The notes under the pieces: model-generated
Told to the model about the DNA's origin: nothing
What the model saw: only the letters and a program-made list of their open reading frames with translations
Database searches by the model: none
Position numbers and translations under genes: made by a program
Shown here: positions 22,601 to 32,697 of the stretch, in pieces
Layout of the letters: the number at the start of each line of letters is the position of its first letter
Numbering within the stretch: the first letter of the stretch is position 1
Assembly (NCBI GenBank): GCA_947579605.1
Contig: OX388307.1
Coordinates: 7,045,237 to 7,109,236 of the forward strand
Reading direction: 5' to 3'
Source: Athripsodes cinereus
Taxonomy: Eukaryota > Arthropoda > Insecta > Trichoptera > Leptoceridae
Length of the DNA stretch: 64,000 nucleotides

Positions 22601-23704
22601 CCTCCACTCTCTGTCCATTTTCTGTTATATTTCAGCCGGACATTTGCCTTCTTCCTATACGGCTTCCTTCTATTTTATTTTCATAATCAGATACAAAAGA
22701 CAGAATTTGGTCACCATGCAGAATATGTTCGAAATAAGTCGACATTCTATGTTTAATCACTAATAACAATTCTTTCTCTTTATAGGGTGTTTGAATAATC
22801 AATTCATATTATTTAAAAACCGTTTTATTCAACCCATTCTACTGGTTTAAGCCTCTCTCTAGTTAGTACGAACGCAAAAGAATTCTGTGCAAGTCGGTCT
22901 TAGCAAAATATTACAATCAATGATAATATACCTATACATAAGTAATTATTTCTTGTAGAACATCAGTTTCAAACGAAAAAGCCATACGGTACCAGCGTTT
23001 TGCAATATTAATTAACAAAAAAATATATTATAATGAAATAGAAAATAAATAAATGAATGAAAAATATATAATACTACAATTTGTGTCTTATATTTTTGAA
23101 ATAGTTTATTTTAAATTTGTGCATAATTGTGTATAGTGTTTTTTTCAAATTAAATTTTAAAAATACCTAATTAATGTTGGTATTATTTTTGTATTTATAT
23201 ATTTTTTATTTTAATTAATAAATAGTGTTTATTTGTTTGTGATTTTATGTGTTTATTTCATACCAATAAATATTTTTAGTTTAAATTGTATTTTGTTGTA
23301 ATATTGTTACAAAAATCAAGTTTTTTGTGTATTTGTTTTGTTTTTTGAGGTAAGTGAAGCATATTTCGTTCATTATTTACAAATTCGTTGATATTTTTTT
23401 ATGAACATTTTTATATTAATTCCTATGTTGTACATTTTTTGGTCTAAAAATCGTCTTCTTTCTATTACATTTGATAAATAAATAATGACATTATAAAAAA
23501 TAAAAAAAAAAACTATATCAATTTTTTTATTTCATTTATAAAACAGAGGTTGTCAAAGTATGATTCCGATAGCAAAATTATGAATGGTATTTCGAAAACG
23601 AGATTATTATAATAATTGTACTTGATTATAAAGTACTTTTCAAAAAGTAGTTTAGAAAATGATCCCTAAAAATACATGAAATAATTGATATATCTGTTTT
23701 TTTA

Positions 23705-23735
<31 letters not shown>

Positions 23736-24099
23736 ATAATTGAAATGTCAAAACAATTTATCATTAACGTATATTTGACACAACCAGGAGACTTTGCGCT
23801 CATTTTATTTCTCGTATTTCTCAAAACTGTGGATTATCAACAAAGAGTATAATTATTATTTTTCATTTTTATATTTTTATTATTATTATCTTTAAAATCA
23901 CCCTGCACTAAGACCATAACAGCTTTTGGCCAAGGCAATCTCAGAAGGAGTAAAAAAAACAAAGCAAAACCAAATTAAAGGAAGACAGAGAAAAATATTG
24001 CAAGAGATTTATCATCAAAAAGAAGCAACAGAATCAAAAGAGAGTCTCTATTCCGGCGATAAAGTAATTGTATGTTATGTTGAAAATATCAACATGAAC
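22601..24099. other. AT-rich DNA with an (AT)n run
   Basis: A dinucleotide (AT)n tract lies at about 23708-23735. Otherwise no repeat or gene is recognisable. Confidence 0.5.
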
Positions 24100-24195
24100 A
24101 TTCAAATCATTAAATATGACAATAAAAAATCCAATCAATATACAGAGGGCGAGTTTATCGCATAGAGGTAATTAGCCGAATAACCCCTTAATAAA
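24100..24195 (-). mobile_element. Family D fragment
   Basis: AATCAATATACAGAGGGCGA and GTTTATCGCATAGAGG match D on the minus strand. Immediately right, TAGGCTAATTGAAAGAAGTT followed by CACGATAAATTC looks like an eroded D piece in the opposite direction. Confidence 0.6.
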
Positions 24196-24353
24196 ATGCG
24201 TTAGGCTAATTGAAAGAAGTTGCCTTTTCACGATAAATTCTATTATAATTATTTCTTAGGAATACTAATTATATTACTTAAGAGTAGGTACCCCATCGGC
24301 ACAGCCAATCATTTTTAAAGGAAATCACTTTTAAAGGAAACATGAATGGTGTC

Positions 24354-24493
24354 TTATTTATTTATTTATTTATTCTTTTTGTACATCATCATTACATAAC
24401 AGTGTTAACAAAATAATATAAAATTTTAAAAACTAGGACGATGTGCAGTGGGGAAATTATCACTATAAAGTGATTTCTTCCATCTAACCACGA
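24354..24493 (-). mobile_element. Family E LINE 3' end
   Basis: A (TATT)n tail, then GTACATCATCATTACATAAC, AGTGTTAACAAAAT, GGACGATGTGCAGTGG and CACTATAAAGTGATTTCTTC. Plus-strand copies are at 33143 and 42918. It contains a CACTATAAAGTG hairpin. Confidence 0.75.
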
Positions 24494-24835
24494 CACATTG
24501 ACATGAAACTAGTAAAAAACAAATTTACTTACAAAAAAAACATACAAAATATCAAAACACAACAAAAGAAAAAAAAAACAAAATTTAAAATAATATATTT
24601 AATATATTTGACACACACCCAACATGTGGTAGGGATTATGGATCAGAGGAGGGGGGGGGGGGTAGGGAATGGATACTGAGTTAGAAGATAGCATTTTTTC
24701 GCTTACTTATCGCTTACGAAACTGAATTGGTTGGAGATTGATGAACGTAACATGGCTAGAGTGCACTTAAACCAGCCTTAGCCGATTCGTCCCCACCGGG
24801 ACACCTTTCCTGTTTCATACTTAAAGAAGTTTGCA

Positions 24836-24837
24836 CA

Positions 24838-24870
<33 letters not shown>

Positions 24871-24990
24871 CTTTATTGTACAAAATATTTTAACAAAAAG
24901 AATGAGATTACAACATGGTATATACAAATATTTTGCACAATGGGCGAGTTTATCGCAGGGACGCGATATCTTCCAACTTCCAACCAACCC
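24836..24990 (-). mobile_element. Family D LINE 3' end with (AAT)n tail
   Basis: The (AAT)n tract at 24838-24871 precedes ACTTTATTGTACAAAATATT, then TGGGCGAGTTTATCGCAGGG and ACGCGATATCTTCCAACTT. A longer version of D than at 5728. Confidence 0.7.
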
Positions 24991-25059
24991 ACAAACTGTT
25001 GGTTGTGCGGATGCAGTATCAGCTGTTGAGTAATATCCTTAATAGGTATCTTCACTCAG

Positions 25060-25212
25060 GTGTGAAAAATATGATGGGTGGCATACCTCATAGCTGGATT
25101 GCAGATGTTATTTGTTTTATTTCTGATGTTTTGTAAATACCTGCATTTTACAGGACACTCGAAAACTAATGGAAAAGAGTGGGAGACCAATTATTTTCCG
25201 GGTGCTACACAA
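25060..25212 (-). mobile_element. SINE-A 5' two-thirds
   Basis: ATGATGGGTGGCATACCTCA, TTTTACAGGACACTCGAAAA and GAGTGGGAGACCAATTATTT match the family. The tail is missing. Confidence 0.75.
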
Positions 25213-25704
25213 AATAAAAAAAATATAGATTCTGTTTTGTCAGTGACAACGTTGTGAAAGTTAATTTTTATATTAATTATAAAAAATAATTTAAATAATT
25301 TTTTTTGACTTTATAACACAGACAGTCAAATATCAGATAATATTGTCCGAAAACAAAATATAAAACAAGTGGTATTCAATATTCTTTGTCTACCTTGCAA
25401 GAAATGTACAGTAGTGTTGTACATATAGATATTAATAAATCAGCTTACTAGACCAAATAATGAGGAGTTTTTCACTTTTTTGAGATTTGCGTCGACGACT
25501 GCATACCTATAAATTATATCATCTCGATTGATTGATTGTTCGATATATTGCATAATATTCATGCGTCAAGTTATACAATTTTAATAATGAAAGTGATTCA
25601 ATCCGTATGCATCTCCAATCTTACCTGTATTATGAGCTATACATACTGTTTATGGAAATATTTGAATGTATAACTTAAGAACTAAAAATGCTATGGATTC
25701 AAGA

Positions 25705-25812
25705 TACATACTACCTCAGTCTACCTTGGTACGGGCTCATGCCCAGTTAGGTAGACATTAGTGACTTATCTTTTAAAAAACTGTTTTGTAAATATAATAA
25801 ATAAATAAATAA
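25705..25812 (+). mobile_element. Family F LINE 3' end
   Basis: CTACCTTGGTACGGGCTCAT and GCCCAGTTAGGTAGA followed by an (AATA)n tail. The inverse copy at 53976-54245 has the same GGTACGGGCTCATGCCCAGT core, which can fold as a GGGCTCATGCCC hairpin. Confidence 0.7.
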
Positions 25813-25823
25813 AAATAAACAAA

Positions 25824-25985
25824 TACTTGATCGCAATCATAAATGACGCGAGAAGGGGCTATCGTCAAAAAATCGCGAATTAGCATGCTCGTATTTTTGA
25901 CTATAGTCACTTCGCTCATCGTAGGGCTAAGATAAAGATAAAATTAAGATCGTATTTAGATTGTGTAAATAATACCTAACCCTGC
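25824..25985. mobile_element. PAL207 eroded relic
   Basis: CTTGATCGCAATCAT, GACGCGAGAAGGGGCTAT and the right arm AAATTAAGATCGTATTTAGA...TAACCCTGC track the PAL207 arms with many changes and some length loss. Confidence 0.65.
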
Positions 25986-26261
25986 TGAATAACACAATAA
26001 TACTGTTAGACAATATGACATCATTTATCACTTCTGAAAGTTGGCAACACATCATAAATCATTAGTTAACTCGAGTATCCCACCGATACTCAATAATTAT
26101 GAAATATCATATAATATGAAAAGCGATATGATACAAGAATAAATATATCACTGTGTCAGAACAAAACTATACGATGTCATGGGACGTAGATTTTTAGTAA
26201 AACCGTTCAAATTTTTTTCAACATATTTATTAAAATTTTACATTACATGATTGCTAACACA

Positions 26262-26410
26262 AAATTAATGTCAAAAACGATTGTGGAGCATTGCTATTAT
26301 TAAATATTCCTTTTTAAAAAACTATAAAAATGTCATGTTAAATTTGGTTTGAGGAAATTTCGAATATCACAAAATTCAATACGTTTTTAACATAGGTACG
26401 TGAATGCTGA
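26262..26410. repeat. Family P, left direct repeat
   Basis: ACACAAAATTAATGTCAAAA, CGATTGTGGAGCATTGCTAT and ATATCACAAAATTCAATACG align in order with 27352-27500 across the Jockey-like insertion. Confidence 0.6.
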
Positions 26411-27323
26411 GTGGCTTCAAAAAGGGTATGTATGACAATGAAGACAAAAACACCATGTCACCAGATTACATTTTCCAGGAAAAAAAGTACAGTACCATTC
26501 ACATATAAAATCAATGGGGAGCCATTAGCTGAAAAATCAGACTGTAGAGACTTGGGTGTGCAACTGGACAGTAAGCTATTATTTGACAAACACATTGACA
26601 CGATTACTTTAAAGGCTTACAAAATGTTGGGATTCCTAATGAGAGTATGCAAACCATTCACTCAGGTGAAAACATTTAATGTATTATACAACACAATTGT
26701 TAGAAGTCAGTTGGAACATGCGTCTGTCATTTGGAATCCACAATATAACATTTACATTGACATTTTAGAACGGATTCAACATATATTTTTGAAACATATG
26801 AACTACAAATTTGGCAACAACTTCAAAAATGAATTACAGACATTACATACAAGACGTAGAAATTCAGACCTTTTGTACCTTTACGATTTAATAAACTCAA
26901 ATATTGACTGTACAGACCTTTTAGCAAAAATTACTTTTAACATACCAAATAGACGAACGAGACACACCTCGACTTTCTTCTTAAGTAAAAAAAGTACTAA
27001 TGCTGCTCAGAACTCGCCACTACATCGATGCGTTACCACATATAACAATTTGGAGAAGGTGAGGTCCGTGGACATATTCTGTATGTCCAGGAGCCTTTTT
27101 AGGAGCCACATTAGACAGGAATGAAATATTTGTTTATTTTTTCTTTTCTTTTCTTTTTTTCTTTCTGTGTTTGTACTGTACTGGCAATAATAATAATAAT
27201 GAATTCAAAGATGGACTGGTCAAGTACAAGAAATATGTTTAATGGTGATTATGTTATATTTTATAAAATTTTATTGTATGTTGCCCATTTTTTTAAATAA
27301 ATAAATAAAAAAAAAAATAAAAA
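26405..27323 (+). mobile_element. Jockey-like LINE, 5'-truncated, A-rich tail
   Basis: The element consists of the ORF2 C-terminal third, about 170 bp of 3' UTR and a tail of AATA units and A-runs at 27294-27321. It lies exactly between two direct copies of family P. Confidence 0.85.
26411..27124 (+). pseudogene. Jockey-like ORF2 C-terminal fragment
   Basis: A 237-residue frame begins in the reverse transcriptase after the YADD box. It keeps the segment INGEPLAEKSDCRDLGVQLD (about residues 34-53), the KAYKMLGFLMRVCK helix and the LYNTIVRSQLEHASVIWNPQ thumb block (about 91-110), typical of Jockey-clade enzymes. The frame ends without an RNase H domain, as expected for Jockey. The GTG at its 5' edge is only where truncation falls; no true start is present. 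The frame is uninterrupted, so the insertion is not very old, but the catalytic core and ORF1 are absent. Confidence 0.85.
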
Positions 27324-27351
27324 TGTCCAAAATTCACTTTGACCAAAATTC

Positions 27352-27500
27352 GACGTACACAAAATTACTGTAAAAGATGATTGTGGGATATTGCTATTGA
27401 CTGTACCTTTATTTAAAACTTAGACGAAAATTTTAGATATTACAAAATACAACGCGTTTATAACACAAGTAAATTATGAATGGCATTCAAAATAGGACGA
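27352..27500. repeat. Family P, right direct repeat
   Basis: ACACAAAATTACTGTAAAAG, ATGATTGTGGGATATTGCTA and ATATTACAAAATACAACGCG correspond in order to 26262-26410. Far too long for a TSD. Confidence 0.6.
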
Positions 27501-27824
27501 TAAAAACACTACATATTTGCTTATTTATTAACAAAGTATACAGCTAAATAGCCTTTACAGTACAATACCTTTATAAAAAACATACTTGGTACAAACACAA
27601 AAACATGATATAAGAGACAATAAATAGAATATAGAAGAAAATAGTCAATAGAAGCTAATGGAGATTCTCAACGGAAAGCATGTACCTACCTTCGAATAAA
27701 CCCGCTCACAGCACATTTCCTCACGGTAAAGTGAAGGTACCTTCTCCGAATTGTTGAAGATATTAACTTCACAGTAATTATTCCCTATTACATGGAGTCG
27801 ATTTATTGATGAATAATAGCTATA
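27501..27824. other. No feature recognised
   Basis: Unique-looking sequence between family P and the TA-flanked element. An 82-residue minus-strand frame overlaps the element's end and is not supported. Confidence 0.35.
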
Positions 27825-28373
27825 CAGTCGATTCTGCTTAATTGGAATATATCGGGACTTGGGTATTTTGTCCCAATTAAGCGACTGTCCCAATTAAGCG
27901 AATTTCACATTTTTTTAATTAATTTATTTGGTTTTAGAAACTAAAGCCATTAACCAGTCCAGTAATACACACATAAAATTAAACAATGCATATATTTTTT
28001 TCAATAATTTTATTTTATAAACTATTCAAAACTGTAAATTACATATAGGTTATATAAATTATCACATAAATTACAAATATGTTATATAAACTTTTAAGAA
28101 AAAAAAAATCCTAGTTAAAATAATAAATGGGTAGGTAAATACAATTTAATTCAATGCAAAAATGAGTCAAGTGTAGTCTGTTTTGTTTTAGAACAAAATT
28201 TGTAACATTTCTCTTCTACAAAATCAACACCACAAATTTAGATTTACTGTCCCAATTAAGCGGAATGTTGTCCCAATTAAACATATAAATTTACTATTGG
28301 TTTCTTGGTTTGGTTTCTGCTCTTTGATATTTGTCCCAAATAAGCGGCTGTCCCAACTAAGCGGAATCGACTA
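27825..28373. mobile_element. Mariner/pogo-like non-autonomous element, TA target
   Basis: The ends CAGTCGATTCTGCTTAATTG and the inverse of CCAACTAAGCGGAATCGACTA are inverted repeats. TA flanks both (27823-27824, 28374-28375). GTCCCAATTAAGCG recurs in direct and subterminal positions, as if binding sites were duplicated. No transposase ORF in its 549 bp. Confidence 0.85.
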
Positions 28374-28782
28374 TAATTAAATACTGTCCAGAAGCCACGA
28401 AAAATCGACATAGTTTAGCTTCGCTCCGACATAAAGATATTGCACTTGCAAAACGTGACCCAGACAGTGTTAGACAGAGAAATCTGTTTAGTAATAATAA
28501 GTTAAAACTACTTTTAAAGACGTGTAACAATGTGAAAAACAATATATTATTATACTAGTACAAGTATCAATCATCTAACCACAATGCATTTCAAGTAATT
28601 GGTAGCATAATGGTTTTCTAGTCTATGAGTTCTCGGTTCCGATCCGCTCTACCTTCTGTTTTATCGACCCAAAATAGCAAAGGATTTCAACTTCAAATTA
28701 CCAGGATCCATTTGTGATCTGAAATATGAGATCCGAAAAAGATGGTTGTCTCTATGGTTTGCATAAAGCGCTTCTCGATTGG

Positions 28783-29386
28783 TTTATAACCAATAACAAT
28801 GATGTCAGCGATGAAATAAAGAAAAGAATCTCTGCAGCGAATAAATGGTACTTTGGTCTCCAAAAGCAGCTGAAATCTAAGATCATCTCCAGAAAGTCCA
28901 AGATACAAATGTATAAGACACTCATTCGACCTGTCCTGACTTATGCCGCCGAAACATGGACAGTCACTAAGGCGGATGAGCTAAGACTGGACATATTCGA
29001 AAGAAAAATCTTAAGAGGCATCTATGGGCCCATATGCGAAAACGGAGTTTGGCGAAGTAGATACAACTACGAACTCTATACATTGTATCAAGATGTCCAT
29101 ATCACTAAGTACATCAAAATCTGCTGACTCTGATGGCTAGGGCATGTGGAAAGGATGAACGACACATCAACGATCAAAAGAATGTAATCCACAAAGCCCA
29201 GTGGCAGATTAAGCGTCGGGAGGCCAAATTTGAGATGGATGGACGGGGTGGAAAAGGAATTGCGAGCTTTGAGCGTGACCAATTTGGCGACGAAAGGTGA
29301 TAGATAGGAGGGAGTGGAGGTGACTTCTTGAGGAGACCAAGACTTACACAGGGTTGTGGCGCCATTGGTGATGACAATGATGATGT
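28783..29386 (+). mobile_element. RTE-like LINE 3' end in family O
   Basis: It encodes SAANKWYFGLQKQLKSKIIS, KTLIRPVLTYAAETWTVTKA and a broken WLGHVERMN...SVGRPNLRWMDGVEKEL tail, typical of RTE-type ORF2 C-termini. An in-frame stop at about 29124 and later frame changes make it a pseudogene. The end is a GATGATG-rich tail. TTCTCGATTGG (28772-28782) and TTCCCGATCGG (29387-29397) are a diverged 11-bp TSD. Confidence 0.85.
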
Positions 29387-29451
29387 TTCCCGATCGGTGG
29401 ACCTTACATCGTGACAGTGAGAATGGTGGATTTGGCGAACGTTTTTCATGG

Positions 29452-29642
29452 GGTGCGTCTAGATAGTAGGATGCGAACATCAATCAATCATCAATCTTCA
29501 ACGATTCGGAGCATTCTCCGAAGAAATATTCGAATGAATGCGTTTGTTTCCCGTCCTTATACGGGTTACGAAGGCATTCATTCAAATATTTCTTGAAGAT
29601 TGATGATTGATTGACGTTCGCATCCTACTATCTGGATGCACC
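29452..29642. mobile_element. 191-bp palindromic MITE with 5-bp TSD
   Basis: GGTGCGTCTAGATAGTAGGA at the left is mirrored at the right end; the arms continue through ATCAATCAATCATCAATC and a GAATGAATGC block. CATGG occurs on both flanks (29447-29451, 29643-29647). The empty-site copy at 61145-61175 confirms the boundaries. Confidence 0.9.
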
Positions 29643-29790
29643 CATGGACACCGAAAGTGATTACTTAAGTCAGCCTAGAGCCAATTATAAGCGTTGGGAT
29701 GACTTTCTGACTTCTTCCGATTAGATTTTGCACAATGTTAGGTACATTGTGTATACATGGTTCTCCAATCGAGATCTCTGATTAGATAGA

Positions 29791-30235
29791 TATTTAATAT
29801 TATCATTTTTTAAATATAAAAACAGAGAGGAAAGCATTCAAATGGATAAAGTAATTTGGTATTAAAATTATACAAATTATTTAACACATTATTGTTTCAT
29901 TTTTATACTATAATAATAATATGAAATAATGTGTTTTTTTTCATTACATTTCAGATCTTCATACGTTATAATTATAATGAATTTCCATATGAATCATTCT
30001 GTACGACCAGTTGTTGTCTCATATTGCGTCATTTGTGCGAATAAATATTTATTTTTCTTTTCAAAGCAGATCCCAAGAATTTTGAATAACACATTTTTTG
30101 CATCGCTAATTTCTGCTGAAGAAAAATACAAACAGCAACTGATGTATAATGAATAAAAAAATAAGTTATAACTGAAGGGGCAGCTGGAGAAAGGACGCAT
30201 GGAACCATGGAGCCTATTTCAGAGAAATACTATAC
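29791..30235. other. No feature recognised
   Basis: AT-rich spacer. The 75- and 68-residue frames overlap on opposite strands and lack motifs. Confidence 0.4.
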
Positions 30236-30412
30236 TTCTTCTATACCATCACGGCATAGCCTACAATTGGAGTAGTCAGTAGACCAACTATAGGTAACAC
30301 TCGACAAAAAATTAAGACATTCAGGATGGATGGCATACCTCATCGGTGAGTCATGTCTTTTTTTTGTAATTCTGCCTTTTACAGGACATTCAAAATATAC
30401 GGAAAAAAATGA
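30236..30412 (-). mobile_element. SINE-A copy, head-to-head with the next
   Basis: Tail ACCATCACGGCATAGCCTAC, core TTCAGGATGGATGGCATACC and TGCCTTTTACAGGACATTCA. Its head abuts the head of the plus-strand copy at 30413. Confidence 0.75.
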
Positions 30413-30506
30413 TGTAAAGAATGGGCCTCCCACTCTGCTCTGTAAGTTTTCGAATGTCCTGTTAAATGCAGGTATACGAAAAAAATCACCAATCAGTTCA
30501 ACGATA

Positions 30507-30839
30507 CATTTTTTAAATGCTCCAAATGGCACGAGGACAAAATAAGACTGGAAAGAAAAATATGCGAAACCTTGTCACCAGAAACCATCATTCGAACAAT
30601 GATGGTTTCGGTAAAATACTGGAGGCTCATTCAAGAATACATAGAAAACATAATGAGGAAAAAAGAGCATGATGAGAACCAGGAAAGAAGGTAATAAGAC
30701 AAGGCCACGTCTCTGGGTAGGCCGAAAGGCAGGAACCGAGACGTGGTAGAAGATGAGGGGTTTTAGCCGGTTGGAGTTCGGCACTACCTGGCCAGAAAGG
30801 CCGGGTGTCCATGACTAGGATTTCCCCTCAAAAAAAAAA
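30507..30839 (+). mobile_element. R1-clade LINE 3' end, poly(A), 11-bp TSD
   Basis: The 333-bp insert has a 3'-terminal ORF2 scrap, a structured 3' UTR and ten A residues. GTTCAACGATA is duplicated perfectly (30496-30506, 30840-30850). In the UTR, CCACGTCTC and GAGACGTGG can pair as a 9-bp stem, and a second stem may form around CCTGGCCAGAAAGGCCGGG. Confidence 0.9.
30512..30694 (+). pseudogene. LINE ORF2 extreme C-terminus
   Basis: Sixty codons end at TAA 30692-30694. The peptide contains CSKWHED, LERKICETLSPETIIRTMM and YWRLIQEYIENIMRKKE, matching the end of R1-related ORF2 proteins, where the CCHC knuckle is followed by an E.LSP.....ML helix and a basic tail. Only the last part of the knuckle remains. 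R1, LOA and related clades cannot be separated on so short a piece. Confidence 0.7.
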
Positions 30840-30978
30840 GTTCAACGATAAGGTACGCCACGCCACCCATCCTGAACGTCTTAACTCTAATTGTCACGGA
30901 GAGGACGGCACAAACGTTCATTACAATTTGTTGGTCCGCTTACAATCCCACTTGTGATAGATGTATGGATGTGTTTGA

Positions 30979-31364
30979 GTTCGTCGGTAGCCTGGAGGTA
31001 GAGTCTCGGCCTCGTGAACAAGGGGTCCGTGGTTCGATGCCCGCAGGGCTACTCTTGACAAAACTAAACACGATCTTAATCTAGTCTTGATCTTGATCAT
31101 ACGACGCACGAAGTGACTATTGGCCAAAAATACACGCAAACCGATCGCGCGTTAGCGGTAGCGCGGTGTTTTTGACCATAGTCCCTTCGTGCGTCGTATG
31201 ATCAAGATCAAGACTAGAATAAGATCGTGTTTAGTTTTGTCAAGAGTTACCCTGCAGGTGCCGGCAAACTCCCCTTTCACGACACAAGCTTTTAGTAGCT
31301 TACTGTGAAAGGTGTATATGGTTGTATTTGGGTTTATAACAAACAAAACCCAGATAGGTATATA
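30979..31364 (+). mobile_element. SINE-B copy interrupted by PAL207
   Basis: A box TAGCCTGGAGG at 30988-30998, B box GGTTCGATGCC at 31031-31041, then PAL207, then CAGGTGCCGGCAAACTCC and an AACAAACAAAACCCAGATA end. Comparison with 57487-57650 gives the uninterrupted order. Confidence 0.9.
31046..31252 (+). mobile_element. PAL207 palindromic MITE, copy 2
   Basis: 207 bp, with GGGCTACTCTTGACAAAACT at the left and its near-inverse at the right. CGCA (31042-31045) and TGCA (31253-31256) flank it. The site lies inside a SINE-B just after its B box. Confidence 0.95.
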
Positions 31365-31517
31365 TTTTTGAAAAAAAAAAATAGTAGAAATTAATTCTCC
31401 CGAGACTTGTCTATGCGCATTCATGTTTTCATTATATTATGTTTATTTGCTACGTTTTTGTCCTTCTCTTATTAGAAAGATCTATTTTAATTATTTTGGG
31501 ATTTTAGTTTCAATGTT

Positions 31518-32107
31518 GGTTTAGTTTCAATAAGGTAAATGGTGCAATTCGACCAATAATTGCAAATAGAAACATATCCACCACAGCTAAAAGGTTGGTG
31601 CACTCTGCTATCTTAGTGCCAACACTTATGTATGCAAGTGAGACGTGGACATGGTTAAAGAAGGATGAAAGTGGCATAAATGCAGTGGAAATGAGATGGT
31701 TGAGAAGGATGTGTGGTAAAAGTCTGAGAGATCGTGTGCGTAACAGTGATATACGAAAGGAATGTGGAATGAAAGTTGGTGTAATAACAAGGATGAATGT
31801 AAATAAGTTAAGATGGTTTGGGCACGTGGAAAGAATGAATGAGGACAGAATGACTAAGAAGATATATTTGGCTGAGAGGAATGGTGCTCGAAGACGTGGA
31901 CGTCCGAGGATTAAATGGCAAGATCATTTGAATCAAATCCTACAGGACGGTCACGTGTTGAGCACGTTGAACAGGAGAGCATGCATGAGGAATTGTATGA
32001 CAGTGACGGAAGCGAAAGATGTATGCAAGGATAGAAGGAAGTGGCGCTCGATCCTTTCTGCCTACCCCGCGAGGGAAGCGGCGTGATGGTATGTATGTAT
32101 GTATGTA
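31518..32107 (+). mobile_element. RTE-like LINE 3' end with 13-bp TSD
   Basis: TAGTTTCAATGTT is repeated exactly at 31505-31517 and 32108-32120. The insert holds an open ORF2 C-terminus and ends in GCGGCGTGATGGTATGTATG with (ATGT)n. This tail is shared by SINE-A. The 5' truncation falls in the reverse transcriptase thumb. Confidence 0.95.
31526..32086 (+). pseudogene. RTE ORF2 C-terminal fragment
   Basis: The open frame reads FNKVNGAIRPIIANRNISTT, then LVPTLMYASETWTWLKKDES, MRWLRRMCGKSLRDRVRNSD and RMNVNKLRWFGHVERMNEDR, the standard end of RTE-type ORF2 proteins. It continues through RGRPRIKWQDHL and WRSILSAYPAREAA to TGA 32084-32086. Endonuclease, fingers and YADD are absent. No internal stops, which agrees with the perfect TSD in suggesting a young insertion. 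Confidence 0.9.
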
Positions 32108-32285
32108 TAGTTTCAATGTTACTTGCTTATAATTATGTAGTTTTTCCGTAAAAAAATGTATTATTTAAAACAATGCAATACACAAACACAATAGAAACTT
32201 TAAATACCTAGCCGTATTTCAAAACGGCATTATGGTTGATGTGCAGGTGTTCTAGCCATAGCGTCAAGTAATTGAGCATCTCTAT

Positions 32286-32689
32286 TAGTGATGTAAATGT
32301 AACGAATATGCGTATTCGCGAATATTCGCATATTTCAAAGTATTCGCATTCGCATTCGTATTCGCAAAAAAATATGCGAATGTTTTGCGAATATTATTTC
32401 GGCAATAAAGTATCGGATATTCGGTAAAAATACCAGATACTTACCCGGTACATTGTAGAAAAAGGTACTGCAAGTAAATATTCTTTAAGAAACCCGAAGA
32501 GTTTTGAAATATTTTAAATTCCTATACCATTTTGAAAATTCGGCGGCGGGGGGTAGAAATTTTTATAATTGAGAATATTGTAGAAATCTAAGCAAGTCAA
32601 TATTCACTATTCGCATTCGCGAATGTCGGCAACAAATATTCGCATTCGCATTCGCGAATATCCAAAATCACACATTCGTTACATCACCA
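32286..32689. mobile_element. hAT-like element with GCGAATATTCGC arrays, 8-bp TSD
   Basis: The ends TAGTGATGTA and TACATCACCA are inverted. ATCTCTAT (32278-32285) and ATCTATAT (32690-32697) form a TSD with one change. Dense ATTCGC/GCGAAT palindromes fill both subterminal zones. The ends resemble those of 11021-11560, but the arrays differ in sequence. Confidence 0.85.
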
Positions 32690-32697
32690 ATCTATAT

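Larger units (their letters stand above)
28690..29790 (-). repeat. Family O copy broken by two insertions
   Basis: Pieces 28690-28782, 29387-29451 and 29648-29790 join, in order on the minus strand, to the same sequence as the uninterrupted copy at 61005-61275 (CTTTCGGTGTCC..., CCGCCA.TCTCAC, ATGCAAACCATAGA). The intervening DNA is an RTE fragment and a palindromic MITE, each with its own TSD. The nature of family O is unknown. Confidence 0.8.
30413..30958 (+). mobile_element. SINE-A copy interrupted by an R1-type LINE
   Basis: Head GTAAAGAATGGGCCTCCCAC to GTTCAACGATA, then resuming after 30839 with GTTCAACGATAAGGTACGCC, CCATCCTGAACGTC and a CCCACTTGTGATAG tail. Confidence 0.85.

Noticed and set aside
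26262..27500. LTR retrotransposon
   Set aside because: The direct repeats lack TG...CA ends, primer-binding site and polypurine tract, and the enclosed coding is a non-LTR reverse transcriptase.
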